Shown piece after piece: positions 52,089-61,441 of a stretch of DNA of 64,000 nt (position 1 is its first letter; each line of letters begins with the position of its first letter). The notes below the pieces were generated by a model. That model was not told the origin of the DNA, did not search any database, and saw only the letters and a list, made by a program, of their open reading frames with translations. The DNA lies in contig NZ_CP159256.1 of NCBI RefSeq assembly GCF_040438645.1, positions 186,001-250,000 on the forward strand, read 5' to 3'. The DNA comes from Mesorhizobium sp. WSM2240. Lineage in GTDB: Bacteria > Pseudomonadota > Alphaproteobacteria > Rhizobiales > Rhizobiaceae. Made by a program: the position numbers and the translations under genes.

Positions 52089-55001
52089 TTAGAACCGATA
52101 CATCAATCCGACGGAGCCGGTCTGGCTGTTCAGGCCAGAGCCGAAGGCGCCATCATATCGGACAGTGGCCAAAAGAGCGCCGCCCGACTTGAACGAGACG
52201 CCCGCGCCAACCGCGAGGCGGTCGCGCGCGGTCGCCGCCGCAGTCTCGTTGAAGCTTGCACCCGCCAGGGCGATCGCCAGTTGGCTCTCCACGCTGCGGT
52301 CGCCGAAACCGCGCTGGTAGGCGATCGAGGCTTCCGGCGAAGCTGACCAGCCGGCACCCGTTTCGAACCGCGTGCGCAACAGCACGCCGATGCCGGCAAG
52401 GCCGCGGCTCGCGCTTTCGTCGTCGCCCGACAGGCCGAGAATCCCTGCACCGCTCTCGTCGAAGCCGTCGCGGTGGATGCTGGCGAGATCGAGCGTCGCC
52501 TGCGGCGCCAGCACGGTTTGCGGGCCGAGGCCGAGCCCTGGCGCAAGGTTGTAGGATGCCGCAAGCGAGCCGGAAAACAGGTCTGCGCTGGTGTCGGAGG
52601 TGGCCGCCCAACCCGATATATCGAAGGCGCGGGAGGTGTCGATGCCGGCGCGGCCATAGGCGAGCGCGCCCGTCAGGCCCCAGGGTCCGCCCTCCCATCC
52701 GGCATAGAGGCCGATCCGCCCGATATCGACATCGGCGCCCGAGGCGCCGACATCGACATCGACATGCGTGTAGCCGCCGGCGATGCCGAGCACGAGAACG
52801 CCGCCGCCTACGGCCGATGCGATGTCGAGGCCGGCGACCAGCCCGCGGGTGCGGGCATCGAAACCGTTGGAATCATCGGAAGCGTCGACCTCGATGCCGC
52901 TGGCCATTCCATCGATCCAGGCCCGCGGTGCATTCGCCAGGTTTGCTGAGCCAACCTCCGCACCCGAGCCTGATGCGCCGGCCTCCTTGGCGAAGGCCAG
53001 CGGCGCCACTGCCGCGGCCGTCGCGCCGGCGAGGTCCTGTCGCCCGTGTGAGCGCAGCGAGCGGATGAAAGACAGGTCCGTCTCCAGCAGGGCCGAGAGC
53101 GTTTCGGGATAGACATCCTTATTCGAAAACGTCCCATTAGCGGCGCCTTTGGTGATCCCCAAGGAGACGTCGTTGGGCGTATGGATCGGAACGACGTCGA
53201 GGTCGGGAATGTCGTCCCACACGCTACCGAAGCGGCCGTCGACGCCGCCGCCAGCGGAAAGAAAGACGCCACTCGGAACCTGCGACAGGCCCTGCGGCGA
53301 AACGCTCACCTCCAGCACGCCGTCCTCGATCCAGGCGATCCCCTCCGCATCGAGCCGCGCCGGGGTGCCGTCGCCGTCGAGGCCGATCACGAGGATCGAG
53401 CCTTGCGAAACATCGACGTCGCCGGCGACCCGAAGCGTGCCGCGGCCGTTGTCGCCCGGCGCAACGATGCCGTCCTCGTCGGCATACAGGCTGCCCACCC
53501 GTCCCGTGCCGGAAAGGACCGCATCCGGCGCGACGTAAATGTCGAGCCCGGCAATGTCGGCGTCGACGACAAGTTCGCCCGCCGTCACTTCGCCGGACGC
53601 GGTAAAATCCGAGCTGTTGCCGTCGAGGATCCAGCGGCCCGCGCCCGTCTTCCTGAACTCCTCGAAGCCGAGGATCTGTTCCTCGTCCTGGTTGAAGGCG
53701 AAGCGGCCTTCCGTGCCGGCGGCACCGTCGAGGACGAAACGATCGATCTCGTCGGGACCGTTGGTCACATTGCCCTCGGTATCCAGTTCGCTTCCGATAG
53801 AAACGCCAATGAGCGAATAGGTCGGCAGAAGGATCAGCTGGTCGTCGCCGGCCCCCAAAAAGACCGCGATGCCGTCGGAAGCAGACCCGCTAACGGTTCC
53901 GGCAAGGCGGACTGTGGTGTCGACCGGAAGCCGGCGCAAGGAGGTCGGCTCCTCGTAGATGCCGATGAAGCGTTCGGAAGAGACGACGCCTCCCTCGCCG
54001 ACATCGATAAAGGCTTGCGGGTGATCGACGCCCGGGGGCGGACCGAAGAAAGATTGCGCCGCGCTGACAAAAATGCCGGCTCCCATGTCGCCGAAGGCTT
54101 CGACACGACCGGCAACCATCATCCGGCCAAGCAGCGATGAGCTGTAGGAATCGACGTTGCCCTGCAGTGCGACGGCGTTGGCCTGCGCTCCAAAGGCCTG
54201 AACCACCCCGCTTTCGCCGATGACCACAGTGGATCCCTGGCTGACCTCGATGGCGTTGGAATAGGACGCAAATTCCTCACCGACATCGGAATCACCGCGC
54301 GTGACAACGCTGCCGTCCACCCTTATGGACGAATCACGCCAGGCAGTGATGCCCGGCGCGCCACTCCCGGACCCCTCAACCGATCCCGTCTCCGTCACCA
54401 CAATCCGGGCGCGGTCGCGGGTGAAGATCGTGGCTCCGATAATCCCGATCTCGTCCGGGTCGCGGATGCCGGTGGTGCGGACAGCGCCGGAAATCGTAAG
54501 GTCGGCATCGTCTCCCGCGAAGATGCCGGTCCCGCCGCTACCGCTCGCAACGATCGAGCCGCCTTCTTGCAGCAGCAGGGTCAAGCGGTCGCCTGCTCGC
54601 AACGCGTTGACGCCCTTGCCCGAACTTAGGATGTTGCCGGCGGTGATATTGGCATCGTCGCCTACCTGAACGGCGTAGTAGCCGGACTCCACCGGAGCGT
54701 CGTTGTCGGTGCGTATCGTTGCGGAGTCGCCGAGATAAATGGCCTGGGCCGATCCGGTCTGGATGCCGCCGCCCGGCCCGCTCACCTCGACCGTCACGTT
54801 GGACGCGGCAGGCGCGTTTACCCCAGTCGTATCCGGTCCGCCTGCCGGGCTACAAAGGACGGTATCGCCGCTATCGGGCGTGTTGTCCGAGCAGGCGGCC
54901 AGGGCGCGATCCAGCGCCCATCCGCCCAAGACGGCGGCAATCGCGAGAACCGAAGTGGTCCGACGCGCCTTCGACCAAAACGAACGTTGATGGCTGGGCA
55001 C
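52089..55001 (-). CDS. Type V autotransporter (beta-helix passenger, C-terminal barrel)
   Basis: 970 residues from ATG 55001. An extended signal peptide (basic start, then TTSVLAIAAVLGGWALDRA) precedes a passenger of about 640 residues rich in Gly, Asp, Ser, Thr and Val, as in beta-helices. An autotransporter-associated repeat lies around 455-560 (FRKTGAGRWILDGNSSDFTA, then VGSLYADEDGIVAPGDNGRG). From about residue 690 (RAWIDGMASGIEVD) to the final SVGLMYRF is a 12-strand-type outer-membrane barrel ending in the required aromatic residue. Function of the passenger is unknown; adhesion or host contact is typical. Confidence 0.93.
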   Translation of the reverse strand: MPSHQRSFWSKARRTTSVLAIAAVLGGWALDRALAACSDNTPDSGDTVLCSPAGGPDTTGVNAPAASNVTVEVSGPGGGIQTGSAQAIYLGDSATIRTDNDAPVESGYYAVQVGDDANITAGNILSSGKGVNALRAGDRLTLLLQEGGSIVASGSGGTGIFAGDDADLTISGAVRTTGIRDPDEIGIIGATIFTRDRARIVVTETGSVEGSGSGAPGITAWRDSSIRVDGSVVTRGDSDVGEEFASYSNAIEVSQGSTVVIGESGVVQAFGAQANAVALQGNVDSYSSSLLGRMMVAGRVEAFGDMGAGIFVSAAQSFFGPPPGVDHPQAFIDVGEGGVVSSERFIGIYEEPTSLRRLPVDTTVRLAGTVSGSASDGIAVFLGAGDDQLILLPTYSLIGVSIGSELDTEGNVTNGPDEIDRFVLDGAAGTEGRFAFNQDEEQILGFEEFRKTGAGRWILDGNSSDFTASGEVTAGELVVDADIAGLDIYVAPDAVLSGTGRVGSLYADEDGIVAPGDNGRGTLRVAGDVDVSQGSILVIGLDGDGTPARLDAEGIAWIEDGVLEVSVSPQGLSQVPSGVFLSAGGGVDGRFGSVWDDIPDLDVVPIHTPNDVSLGITKGAANGTFSNKDVYPETLSALLETDLSFIRSLRSHGRQDLAGATAAAVAPLAFAKEAGASGSGAEVGSANLANAPRAWIDGMASGIEVDASDDSNGFDARTRGLVAGLDIASAVGGGVLVLGIAGGYTHVDVDVGASGADVDIGRIGLYAGWEGGPWGLTGALAYGRAGIDTSRAFDISGWAATSDTSADLFSGSLAASYNLAPGLGLGPQTVLAPQATLDLASIHRDGFDESGAGILGLSGDDESASRGLAGIGVLLRTRFETGAGWSASPEASIAYQRGFGDRSVESQLAIALAGASFNETAAATARDRLAVGAGVSFKSGGALLATVRYDGAFGSGLNSQTGSVGLMYRF

Positions 55002-55070
55002 GCTAGCACTCCCCCGACAAATCCCCGCCTTTTCGTAACCGGGAGTTGCCGAGCTTCACAAGCGGCAAGT

Positions 55071-55099
55071 CAGGCGGCAGCGCCAGTTCTCTCCGCCTG
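55071..55099 (-). terminator. Hairpin between the GNAT and autotransporter genes
   Basis: CAGGCGG (55071-55077) pairs with CCGCCTG (55093-55099), just past the GNAT stop on the minus strand. No T-run follows. It may end GNAT transcription or separate the two genes. Confidence 0.35.
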
Positions 55100-55120
55100 T
55101 TTCCCTTATGCAACAGGTGC

Positions 55121-55735
55121 TTAGCGGAGCCCTATCGCTGCCTGTTCGCGCAGAAGCGCCTTGGCCCGCCTTTCCATGGCGACGCGGCGCACCTCGGGCC
55201 ATTCGCCGCGCAGCAGCCCGTGGAGAACCTCGTCATGCCGGCGCAGGCCATCGGCGGAGAGGATCTCGCTGCGCAGATAGCCTTCCCGTGGCACGCCGAC
55301 GCGCTCGAGCAGATGGATGAGCACGAGCTTGTGGGCGGCGACTCGGCTGGAGATTTTCTCGAACTTTGCCGTTGTGAAGGCCCAATCGAAAAGCGTGACG
55401 CAAACTCCCATCACCGTGGCCTCCTTGCGATGCCGCCGATCACCGATGACGAGGGTCCAGCTCGCGGTGCGATGTCGTGGATTGGCGTCGAAAGTTGCTA
55501 TCCCGATCAGCGTCCGGGGGTCGGATGTATAGATGCCGACAAGGATCGAGTTCCGGCCGTCGAAACTGGACGCATAGCGCCGAACCTCCTCTTCGCTGTA
55601 GCGCCGGGCTGCAATGTTCAGACCGCGCGCCAGTTGCTCGTCGGCCAGCCAAGTCTGCAGCAGCGTGAGATCGGCTTCGCCAATACCAGCAATGCGATAG
55701 GTTTCGGATTCTACAGCGGGCACTCGGCTCCCCAT
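55121..55735 (-). CDS. GNAT-family N-acetyltransferase (RimJ-like)
   Basis: 204 residues from ATG 55735; an upstream start at 55822 is possible but adds non-conserved residues. GNAT fold: a strand YRIAGIGEADLTLLQTWLAD, then ILVGIYTSDPRTLIGIATFD, the central RHRTASWTLVIGDRRHRKEA, and FEKISSRVAAHKLVLIHLLE, where RimJ/RimL-type enzymes have N-x-x-S. It transfers an acetyl or acyl group to an unknown amine. It stands alone. Confidence 0.78.
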   Translation of the reverse strand: MGSRVPAVESETYRIAGIGEADLTLLQTWLADEQLARGLNIAARRYSEEEVRRYASSFDGRNSILVGIYTSDPRTLIGIATFDANPRHRTASWTLVIGDRRHRKEATVMGVCVTLFDWAFTTAKFEKISSRVAAHKLVLIHLLERVGVPREGYLRSEILSADGLRRHDEVLHGLLRGEWPEVRRVAMERRAKALLREQAAIGLR

Positions 55736-55979
55736 CTCAGAGACAGCAACCCGCGCCGTGGAATGCACAGAGGCTACCGGCGGCCGCCCCACCCTTGCAC
55801 GTAGGGTAGTTGGCCAGCCCACACAACTTAAGGCAATCCGCTATGACCGGAAAGGCGGCGCAGCGCTACCCCGATATCGTAACCACCTGATTCAGCGGCT
55901 CGCCGGGAACGAAATCGGCCAACGGTTTGCTGTTCCGGAGGAAAATAGCCCAGTCCTGGCGTTCATTTTCTTGAGTCCT

Positions 55980-56243
55980 TTAGTACACGCCATTCACCAA
56001 GGAGGCTAGTGGAACAATGGTGAGGTGCTGGCACAACAAGTTGTTATGGTCGTCCCGGCCGATCACATCGCTCGGCTTCAGCACGTCGGCACCGAACAGA
56101 GAAATTTGTCGCGTCCTCGACCGCGGACAGGGACACCGATGTGACAAGGACGGACGTGGCGCCTGATGTAAGACGGCTTACCTTCTCAGCCTCTTTCGCG
56201 AGTTCCCTGACCAGCCCGGCGAGCCCGGTCTTCAGGAGATGCT
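55980..56243 (-). pseudogene. Remnant resembling a defence-type restriction/STAND NTPase protein
   Basis: Two frames joined by a shift near 56105 give LKTGLAGLVRELAKEAEKVS, then TSVLVTSVSLSAVEDATNFS, then LFGADVLKPSDVIGRDDHNN and LLCQHLT before unrelated codons and a stop at 55980. From memory, the pattern LATSV-LT-...-DILGRDDLN-LL-RHPE is found between the nuclease and NTPase parts of large anti-phage proteins with nSTAND-type domains. Only this linker piece survives. A conserved family of another kind is possible. Confidence 0.4.
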
Positions 56244-56478
56244 TTACCTTACCGCATTGGCATCATCCGGATACATAAGGGGCTGTCGACGTCGAAGGCC
56301 TCCACCGGCTTGAGGCCAGCTTGAATGGCGACGCTGCGTAACGCCTGTTCGTGCGACAGCACGAAAGGTCCAGGCGTACACGCGGCGGTGGCGGCAGGAG
56401 CAGGGGGCGCCGGCCGATCTCCTCGGTTTCATAGACGATGCCTGGCTCTGCTGAAGCACAAGGTGCGGCGTGAGCATG
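56244..56478. other. Debris, no gene named
   Basis: Minus-strand frames here give protein-like pieces (for example EPGIVYETEEIGRRPLLLPP) broken by frame changes. I cannot assign them. They may belong to the same decayed gene cluster as the segment at 55980-56243. Confidence 0.3.
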
Positions 56479-56733
56479 TCACCGATCACCCACCAACATC
56501 CCCGCCTCCTCCGCAGCCTCATGAAAAGCTTGTCGCGCAATCCCGGCCTTCGCCGGATCTTTCAAGGCGGCAAGGCAAACCTCTCTTGCGACACCATGTT
56601 TTTGACCGGGCTTAACCGGCCAATGGCGCAACAGGATATCGGTGGCTTGGGCAACATTGCCGACATGGATCGTAGTTCCCACCCAATCGGGGAAGCAGAT
56701 CGGCACAGGCGGATGAAACCAGACGCGATCCAT
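56479..56733 (-). CDS. DUF982 domain protein (third copy)
   Basis: 84 residues from ATG 56733. DUF982 pattern: FHPPVPICFPDWVGTTIHVG, then NVAQATDILLRHWPVKPGQK, then ALKDPAKAGIARQAFHEAAE and EAGMLV. Shorter than the two copies near 9 kb and diverged from both. Function unknown. It is intact inside otherwise decayed DNA. Confidence 0.75.
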   Translation of the reverse strand: MDRVWFHPPVPICFPDWVGTTIHVGNVAQATDILLRHWPVKPGQKHGVAREVCLAALKDPAKAGIARQAFHEAAEEAGMLVGDR

Positions 56734-57311
56734 AACAATATTCAACGCGGCGGATCGCGGTTGGTTGCTCAGCAGACGTTCCCGGCGCTGCCCGAAGGGT
56801 GCTCCCATCTTTCCGATCTTCAGCAAGCAGCCGCCGATCCGCCGCGTTGAACCCTTCAGCTCGCAACGCATCTGCGATGTTTGAACGAACGAACGAAGCG
56901 GACACGCATTACTCTATTTCTCGGATGATCACGCAGCGCGTCGACGCGTAGCGGCAGGCCGGTTTCGAGTCAAAGTCGATAGCCGCCTATCTCGGCTGCA
57001 ATCGACGAGGTCGCAGCGGTTCTGAAGTCCGGACCTCACACGAAGCAGGCGTCAAGCGGGGAGGGGATCCTGCTATCCAGCGGGAAGAAGGCCGAGCAGC
57101 TGGCGGACCGTGTCAAAGGGTAAAACCACGACACGCGGCCCTCATTGGACGATGACGGGAGCGTTGAGCAGCAACCTGGTGATGCGCCAAGGACCGCGTT
57201 TCCTACCGATGAGCTCTCGCAGCTAACAACAAGATTGCCGCGACGACCGACCATTTCAGTTGACGGATTTGCGGAGGTTCGCAACCGTTGCAGCGCTGCA
57301 ACCTGTTCTGC
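56734..57311. other. No supported gene
   Basis: A plus-strand piece ending at 57122 reads AIDEVAAVLKSG, then GILLSSGKKAEQLADRVKG and a stop. It could be the tail of a lost gene. The rest has no recognisable content, and no terminator was found after otsA. Confidence 0.3.
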
Positions 57312-58685
57312 TCACGGCGATCGCAATGCTTCCAGGAAATCCCGACACCATTTTGAGATGTCATGCTTCAGGAGGTGCTGCATCATCTGGTTCCAGCGTT
57401 GGCGGCGCTCTTCCATCGACATGGACAACGCCTGGGCGATCGCGTTGGCGACGGCTTCTGAATCGTAAGGGTTGACAAGGATCGCCCCGTCGAGTTCGCG
57501 AGCCGCGCCGGCGAAGCGCGACAGCACGAGCACGCCCGGATCCTCAGAGCGCTGGGCAGCAACATATTCCTTCGCGACGAGGTTCATGCCGTCGCGGATC
57601 GGTGTGACAAGGCCGACCCGCGCCACGCGGTAAATCCCGGCAAGCGTCGCTTGCCCCAACGACCGGTTCACGTAACGGATTGGCACCCAGTCCGGCGTTC
57701 CGTGTTGCCCGTTGACCCGGCCAGCGAACTCGGCCACCTGCCGTTGCATGGCGGCATATTGGAGAACTTCCGAACGCGACTTCGGCGTGATCTGCAGGAG
57801 TGTCGCGCGCCCCTGAGAGGCGGGATTGGCGGCGATGAACTTATCGAAGGCTTCTATCTTATGCGTCAGGCCTTTTGAATAGTCGAGTCGGTCGACACCC
57901 ACGATCAGGTCGCGATTGCGCAAGCTCTCCTCGATCTTGCGTACCGAACCGCTTCGCACCGCGTTCTGGGCAAGCTGCGCAAAACCCGCCGTGTCAATTC
58001 CGATCGGAAACACGCCGACGCGAAAGCGGTGGCCATAAGCCTCGAACCAGCCATCCTCAAGCCTCCGGCCGATGCCCTCACGCTCGAGGCAGCTTGCGAA
58101 ATTATCGGCGTCGAACTGGGTCTGGAAGCCGACCAGATCATAGGCAGTCAGGCCGCGCACGATTGTCTCGTGAACCGGAAGCGCGAAAAACACGTCCGGC
58201 GGCGGCCATGGAATGTGGAGGAAGAAGCCGATGCGATTCTTCACGTCCATGTGGCGCAGTTCGGACCCCATGGGGATCAGGTGGTAATCCTGGACCCAGA
58301 CGAGATCGTCGGGTCTGAGAAGGGGTGCGAGCTGCTGAGCGAAGAAGCGGTTCACCCGAAAATAGCCGGCCATGTCCTTGCGGGCATAGTCTGTCAGGTC
58401 CAGCCGGTAATGGCAGAGCGGCCAGAGCACGCTGTTGGCAAACCCGGCATAGTATTCATCGATATCGGCTCGGCGAAGGTCGGTCAGGGCATAGGTGACG
58501 CGGCCTTCCTCGCCAAAGACGGGTTTGCCCGGCTCGCGGGCGCCGCTCGACTTGCCAGACCAGCCCATCCAGAGGCCGCCATGCTGGGAGAGCGCGGCCT
58601 GCATGGCGACGGCGAGCCCGCCGGCTTGGACTGCGCGCTTGCTTGGAGAGGACACGCGATTCGAAATTACCACGAGGCGGCTCAC
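57312..58685 (-). CDS. otsA: Trehalose-6-phosphate synthase
   Basis: 457 residues, full length for GT20 OtsA, from a GTG at 58685 that overlaps the stop of the GH15 remnant. It transfers glucose from UDP-glucose to glucose-6-phosphate, making trehalose-6-phosphate, an osmoprotectant route. Diagnostic residues: VISNRV start, the substrate loop in [61 protein letters not shown] and [17 protein letters not shown]. No otsB is in the window, so the phosphatase is elsewhere. The degraded upstream partner may have cost the gene its promoter. Confidence 0.96.
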   Translation of the reverse strand: MSRLVVISNRVSSPSKRAVQAGGLAVAMQAALSQHGGLWMGWSGKSSGAREPGKPVFGEEGRVTYALTDLRRADIDEYYAGFANSVLWPLCHYRLDLTDYARKDMAGYFRVNRFFAQQLAPLLRPDDLVWVQDYHLIPMGSELRHMDVKNRIGFFLHIPWPPPDVFFALPVHETIVRGLTAYDLVGFQTQFDADNFASCLEREGIGRRLEDGWFEAYGHRFRVGVFPIGIDTAGFAQLAQNAVRSGSVRKIEESLRNRDLIVGVDRLDYSKGLTHKIEAFDKFIAANPASQGRATLLQITPKSRSEVLQYAAMQRQVAEFAGRVNGQHGTPDWVPIRYVNRSLGQATLAGIYRVARVGLVTPIRDGMNLVAKEYVAAQRSEDPGVLVLSRFAGAARELDGAILVNPYDSEAVANAIAQALSMSMEERRQRWNQMMQHLLKHDISKWCRDFLEALRSP

Positions 58686-58930
58686 AGCAAGTCATCCTTT
58701 TGGCGCGACAGATGGATCGCGGCATTGGTCTGGCAGAGCATCGAACAAGCCTGGGGGAAGTTGCCCCAGAATTCGGCGGTCTCGATCTGCCATCGGGTGA
58801 TACGCGCGGTTAATGCGATTTCCGGTTCGTGGAAATCGTCCTGCGCCCGATCGCGGTAGACATGATGGAGGAATATGCCTCCGCCTCCCCAGACGTTAAG
58901 ATACCGAATTAGCAACTCCTCCGCCTGCGA
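58682..58930 (-). pseudogene. Glucoamylase-like (GH15) C-terminal remnant
   Basis: Before otsA the frame reads FLHHVYRDRAQDDFHEPEIA, then jumps to QIETAEFWGNFPQACSMLCQ and ends [14 protein letters not shown]. Intact GH15 proteins have about 45 residues between DDF-x-P-x-x-A and the conserved E-L-W-G-N-F-P-Q-T-Y-S-M. That block is deleted in frame, and most of the N-terminus is missing. Rhizobial genomes often pair a GH15 gene with otsA, so this is the eroded partner. Its stop overlaps the otsA start. Confidence 0.65.
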
Positions 58931-59427
58931 CGCGCATTTCGTATTGGTTGATATCGGCGCGTTGTAATTTACGGCGCTAATCGTATGCGAATACATCGAG
59001 CACAGTTACCTAACACACCACCTCCCAATCACGCCAAAAAACGCCCAAAGGTGCGGCCAGTTCGGACGTTAATGTCAATCGGTCCGGAATGCGCCCTGGA
59101 TCAGCATGCAAACGGCTGGGAATCATGGTGCATTTCTGTTGTGTCCGCAGGCGTGCCCCCCGCAAGCCTCGCTGAAGCGGAAACGGACGTCGCGGGCGCG
59201 CACATGACCGCACTTTCACTGCTTCTCAGAACACCGGCCGTCACGCCGTGTCGCGTCGAGGTGCGCACCCTCTCCAAAAGCAGTCTTACGGCGATTTCCG
59301 GAGGCACAGCGTCCGGCAATTCGACCGGTGTCAAATCCTGGTTTTGGCACAAGACTGCGGGCCTTCGCCCCAACCTTTCTAAAGGCTTGCGGAATATCTG
59401 GGATTGCCAGTCGGTTGGCGCGACGGA
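58931..59427. other. No supported gene
   Basis: About 500 bases with open frames on both strands, the best being 59101-59373 minus (LTPVELPDAVPPEIAVRLLL), which has no recognised family. The DNA shows no repeat or RNA gene. Confidence 0.35.
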
Positions 59428-60636
59428 TCAGCGTCCCTGGGCGGCTCCGGACGAGAATAGCACGTCGATCTCCTCCGCGGCATAGCCCGCCTCGTTCAGG
59501 ATTTCGCGAGTATGCTCGCCGAGGATGGGGGCCGGCCTGCCTGCTTCGCCCGGCGTTGCGGAAAACTTGATCGGAAAGCCGATCGCCTTCGTCATGCCTG
59601 CTACCGGATGCTGCATGTCAAGCACCATTTTGCGGGCGAGCGCCTGCGGATCCCGGTGCATGGCGTCGATCGAGAGGACCGGCCCGGCAGGCACATTGGC
59701 GGCGGCGAAGGTTTTGAGCCATTCGTCCGTGGAGCGGCTCCTGAAGATCGGCGCTAGCTGTTGCTCGAGCGCGGCGAGGTTCTGCATGCGATGGCGGTTG
59801 GACTGGAAGCGCGGATCGGCAACCAGTTCCGGCGCCTCGATCAGCGTCGTGAGCCGCTCCCAGTTGCGCTGGTTCGCTGCCCCGACATTGATCCAGCCGT
59901 CCGACGTCTGGAAGGCCTGATAGGGGGCGTTGAGCGGATGGGCGGAGCCCATCGGCCCCGGCGAGACGCCAGTGGCGGCGGCAATGGCAGACTGCCAGTA
60001 GGTGTGAACGATGCCGGCCTCGAAAAGCGAGGTATCAACGCGCTGTCCTTCGCCGGTCTGCAGCCGCTTGGCGTAAGCCGCAGCGACGCCGAGAGCTGCC
60101 AGAATGCCGGCGGTGATGTCGGTGACCGGCGCTCCGACCTTGACGGGCGGCCGGCCCGGCCCCTCGCCGGTGATCGACATCAGCCCGGACATGCCCTGCG
60201 CGATCAGGTCAAAGCCGCCCCGATCAGCGTAGGGGCCGGTGCGTCCGAAGCCGGAGATCTCGCAATAGATCAGGCTTGGATTTTCCTTGCGAATGGCCTC
60301 GAAGCCGAGCCCGAGCTTCGCCATCGTCCCTTTGCGGTAATTCTCGATCACCACATCCGCTTCGAGCAGCAGGCGGCGCAGCGCCGCCTTGCCCTCGTCG
60401 CGCTTCAGATCCAGGACGATGCCGCGCTTGTTGCGGTTCATCATCATGAAGGCGGCGGATTCGCCGTTGATGTCGGGCGGCAGGAAGCGGCGGCTGTCGT
60501 CTCCCTCTGGCTTCTCCACCTTGATGACATCGGCGCCCATGTCGGCTAGCATCAGGCCGCAGACCGGGCCGGCCATGATGTGCGCCAGTTCGATCACCCG
60601 CATGCCGGCGAGCGGCCCTTTGGCAGCTTCGGCCAT
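59428..60636 (-). CDS. CaiB/BaiF-family CoA transferase
   Basis: 402 residues from ATG 60636, four bases past the hydratase stop. Class III CoA transferase features: GMRVIELAHIMAGPVCGLML, ADMGADVIKVEKPEGDDSRR, ISGFGRTGPYADRGGFDLIA with the Asp that forms the acyl anhydride near residue 165, and GEGQRVDTSLFEAGIVHTYW. It moves CoA between carboxylic acids, activating the substrate brought in by the TRAP transporter. Together with the hydratase gene it suggests breakdown of a carboxylic acid through CoA thioesters. Confidence 0.92.
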   Translation of the reverse strand: MAEAAKGPLAGMRVIELAHIMAGPVCGLMLADMGADVIKVEKPEGDDSRRFLPPDINGESAAFMMMNRNKRGIVLDLKRDEGKAALRRLLLEADVVIENYRKGTMAKLGLGFEAIRKENPSLIYCEISGFGRTGPYADRGGFDLIAQGMSGLMSITGEGPGRPPVKVGAPVTDITAGILAALGVAAAYAKRLQTGEGQRVDTSLFEAGIVHTYWQSAIAAATGVSPGPMGSAHPLNAPYQAFQTSDGWINVGAANQRNWERLTTLIEAPELVADPRFQSNRHRMQNLAALEQQLAPIFRSRSTDEWLKTFAAANVPAGPVLSIDAMHRDPQALARKMVLDMQHPVAGMTKAIGFPIKFSATPGEAGRPAPILGEHTREILNEAGYAAEEIDVLFSSGAAQGR

Positions 60637-60640
60637 CGGG

Positions 60641-61441
60641 TCAGCGCCCCTTCCATTCGGCCGGCCGTTTCTCCAGGAAGGCCTCAACCCCTTCGCGGAA
60701 ATCGGCGCTCGTATAGCACATGGCAACCAGATCATCGCCGTCGGCGCGGCCGTGCCTGATGCGCCGCAATGCCTCCTTGGTGGCGCGTAGCGTCAGCGGC
60801 GCATGACCGGCAAGGGTTCGCGCCAGCTCCGACGCGCGGGCCATCAGCGCCTGGTGATCGTCCAGCACCTCGGAGACCAATCCGGCCGCACGTGCCTCCT
60901 CCGCCTCCAGGAGGCGAGCGGTGAAGATCATCTCTATCACCCGTCCTGCCCCAATCAACGCAGCCAGGCGCGCGTAATTCTCGATCGACAGGCAGTTGCC
61001 GAGCGTCTTCGCGATCGGGAAGCCGAATTTCGCGTTGCGCGCCGCGATGCGAAGATCGCAGGCGGTGGCGATCCCAGCACCGCCGCCGGTGCATGCGCCG
61101 GCGATCGCCGCGATCGTCGGCACGGGGCAGGTTTCGATTGCGCTCAGTACGCCCTCAACACGCTCCTCATAGGCAAGGGCATCCTTCTCTGAGCGGAAGT
61201 CGCGGAACTGGGCAATATCGGTGCCGGCGGCAAAGGCGCGTTCGCCAGCGCCGGTGACGATGACCGCCTTGATTGGGCCGTCGGGATCAACGCCCCGGCA
61301 GAAGGCGGCGAGGCCGTCATACATCTCGAACGTCAAAGCGTTGCGCGCCTTGGGACGGTTCAGCGTGACGGTGGCGACCGCGCCAGCGGTGTCGATCAGG
61401 ATCTCGGCGCTGTCGCCGCCGGCGGCTTCTTGCGATGTCAT
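60641..61441 (-). CDS. Enoyl-CoA hydratase/isomerase family protein
   Basis: 266 residues from ATG 61441, overlapping the upstream stop (ATGA). Crotonase fold: LNRPKARNALTFEMYDGLAA, the CoA-binding loop AFAAGTDIAQF (oxyanion-hole residues), and IAGACTGGGAGIATACDLRI. The usual catalytic Glu in the GGG segment is not clearly present (TGGGAGIATA), so the reaction may differ from plain hydration. It works beside the CoA transferase in the same operon. Confidence 0.9.
   Translation of the reverse strand: MTSQEAAGGDSAEILIDTAGAVATVTLNRPKARNALTFEMYDGLAAFCRGVDPDGPIKAVIVTGAGERAFAAGTDIAQFRDFRSEKDALAYEERVEGVLSAIETCPVPTIAAIAGACTGGGAGIATACDLRIAARNAKFGFPIAKTLGNCLSIENYARLAALIGAGRVIEMIFTARLLEAEEARAAGLVSEVLDDHQALMARASELARTLAGHAPLTLRATKEALRRIRHGRADGDDLVAMCYTSADFREGVEAFLEKRPAEWKGR

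Noticed and set aside
53181..54140. 319-codon plus-strand frame opposite the autotransporter
   Set aside because: Mirror of the repetitive passenger sequence; no independent evidence.
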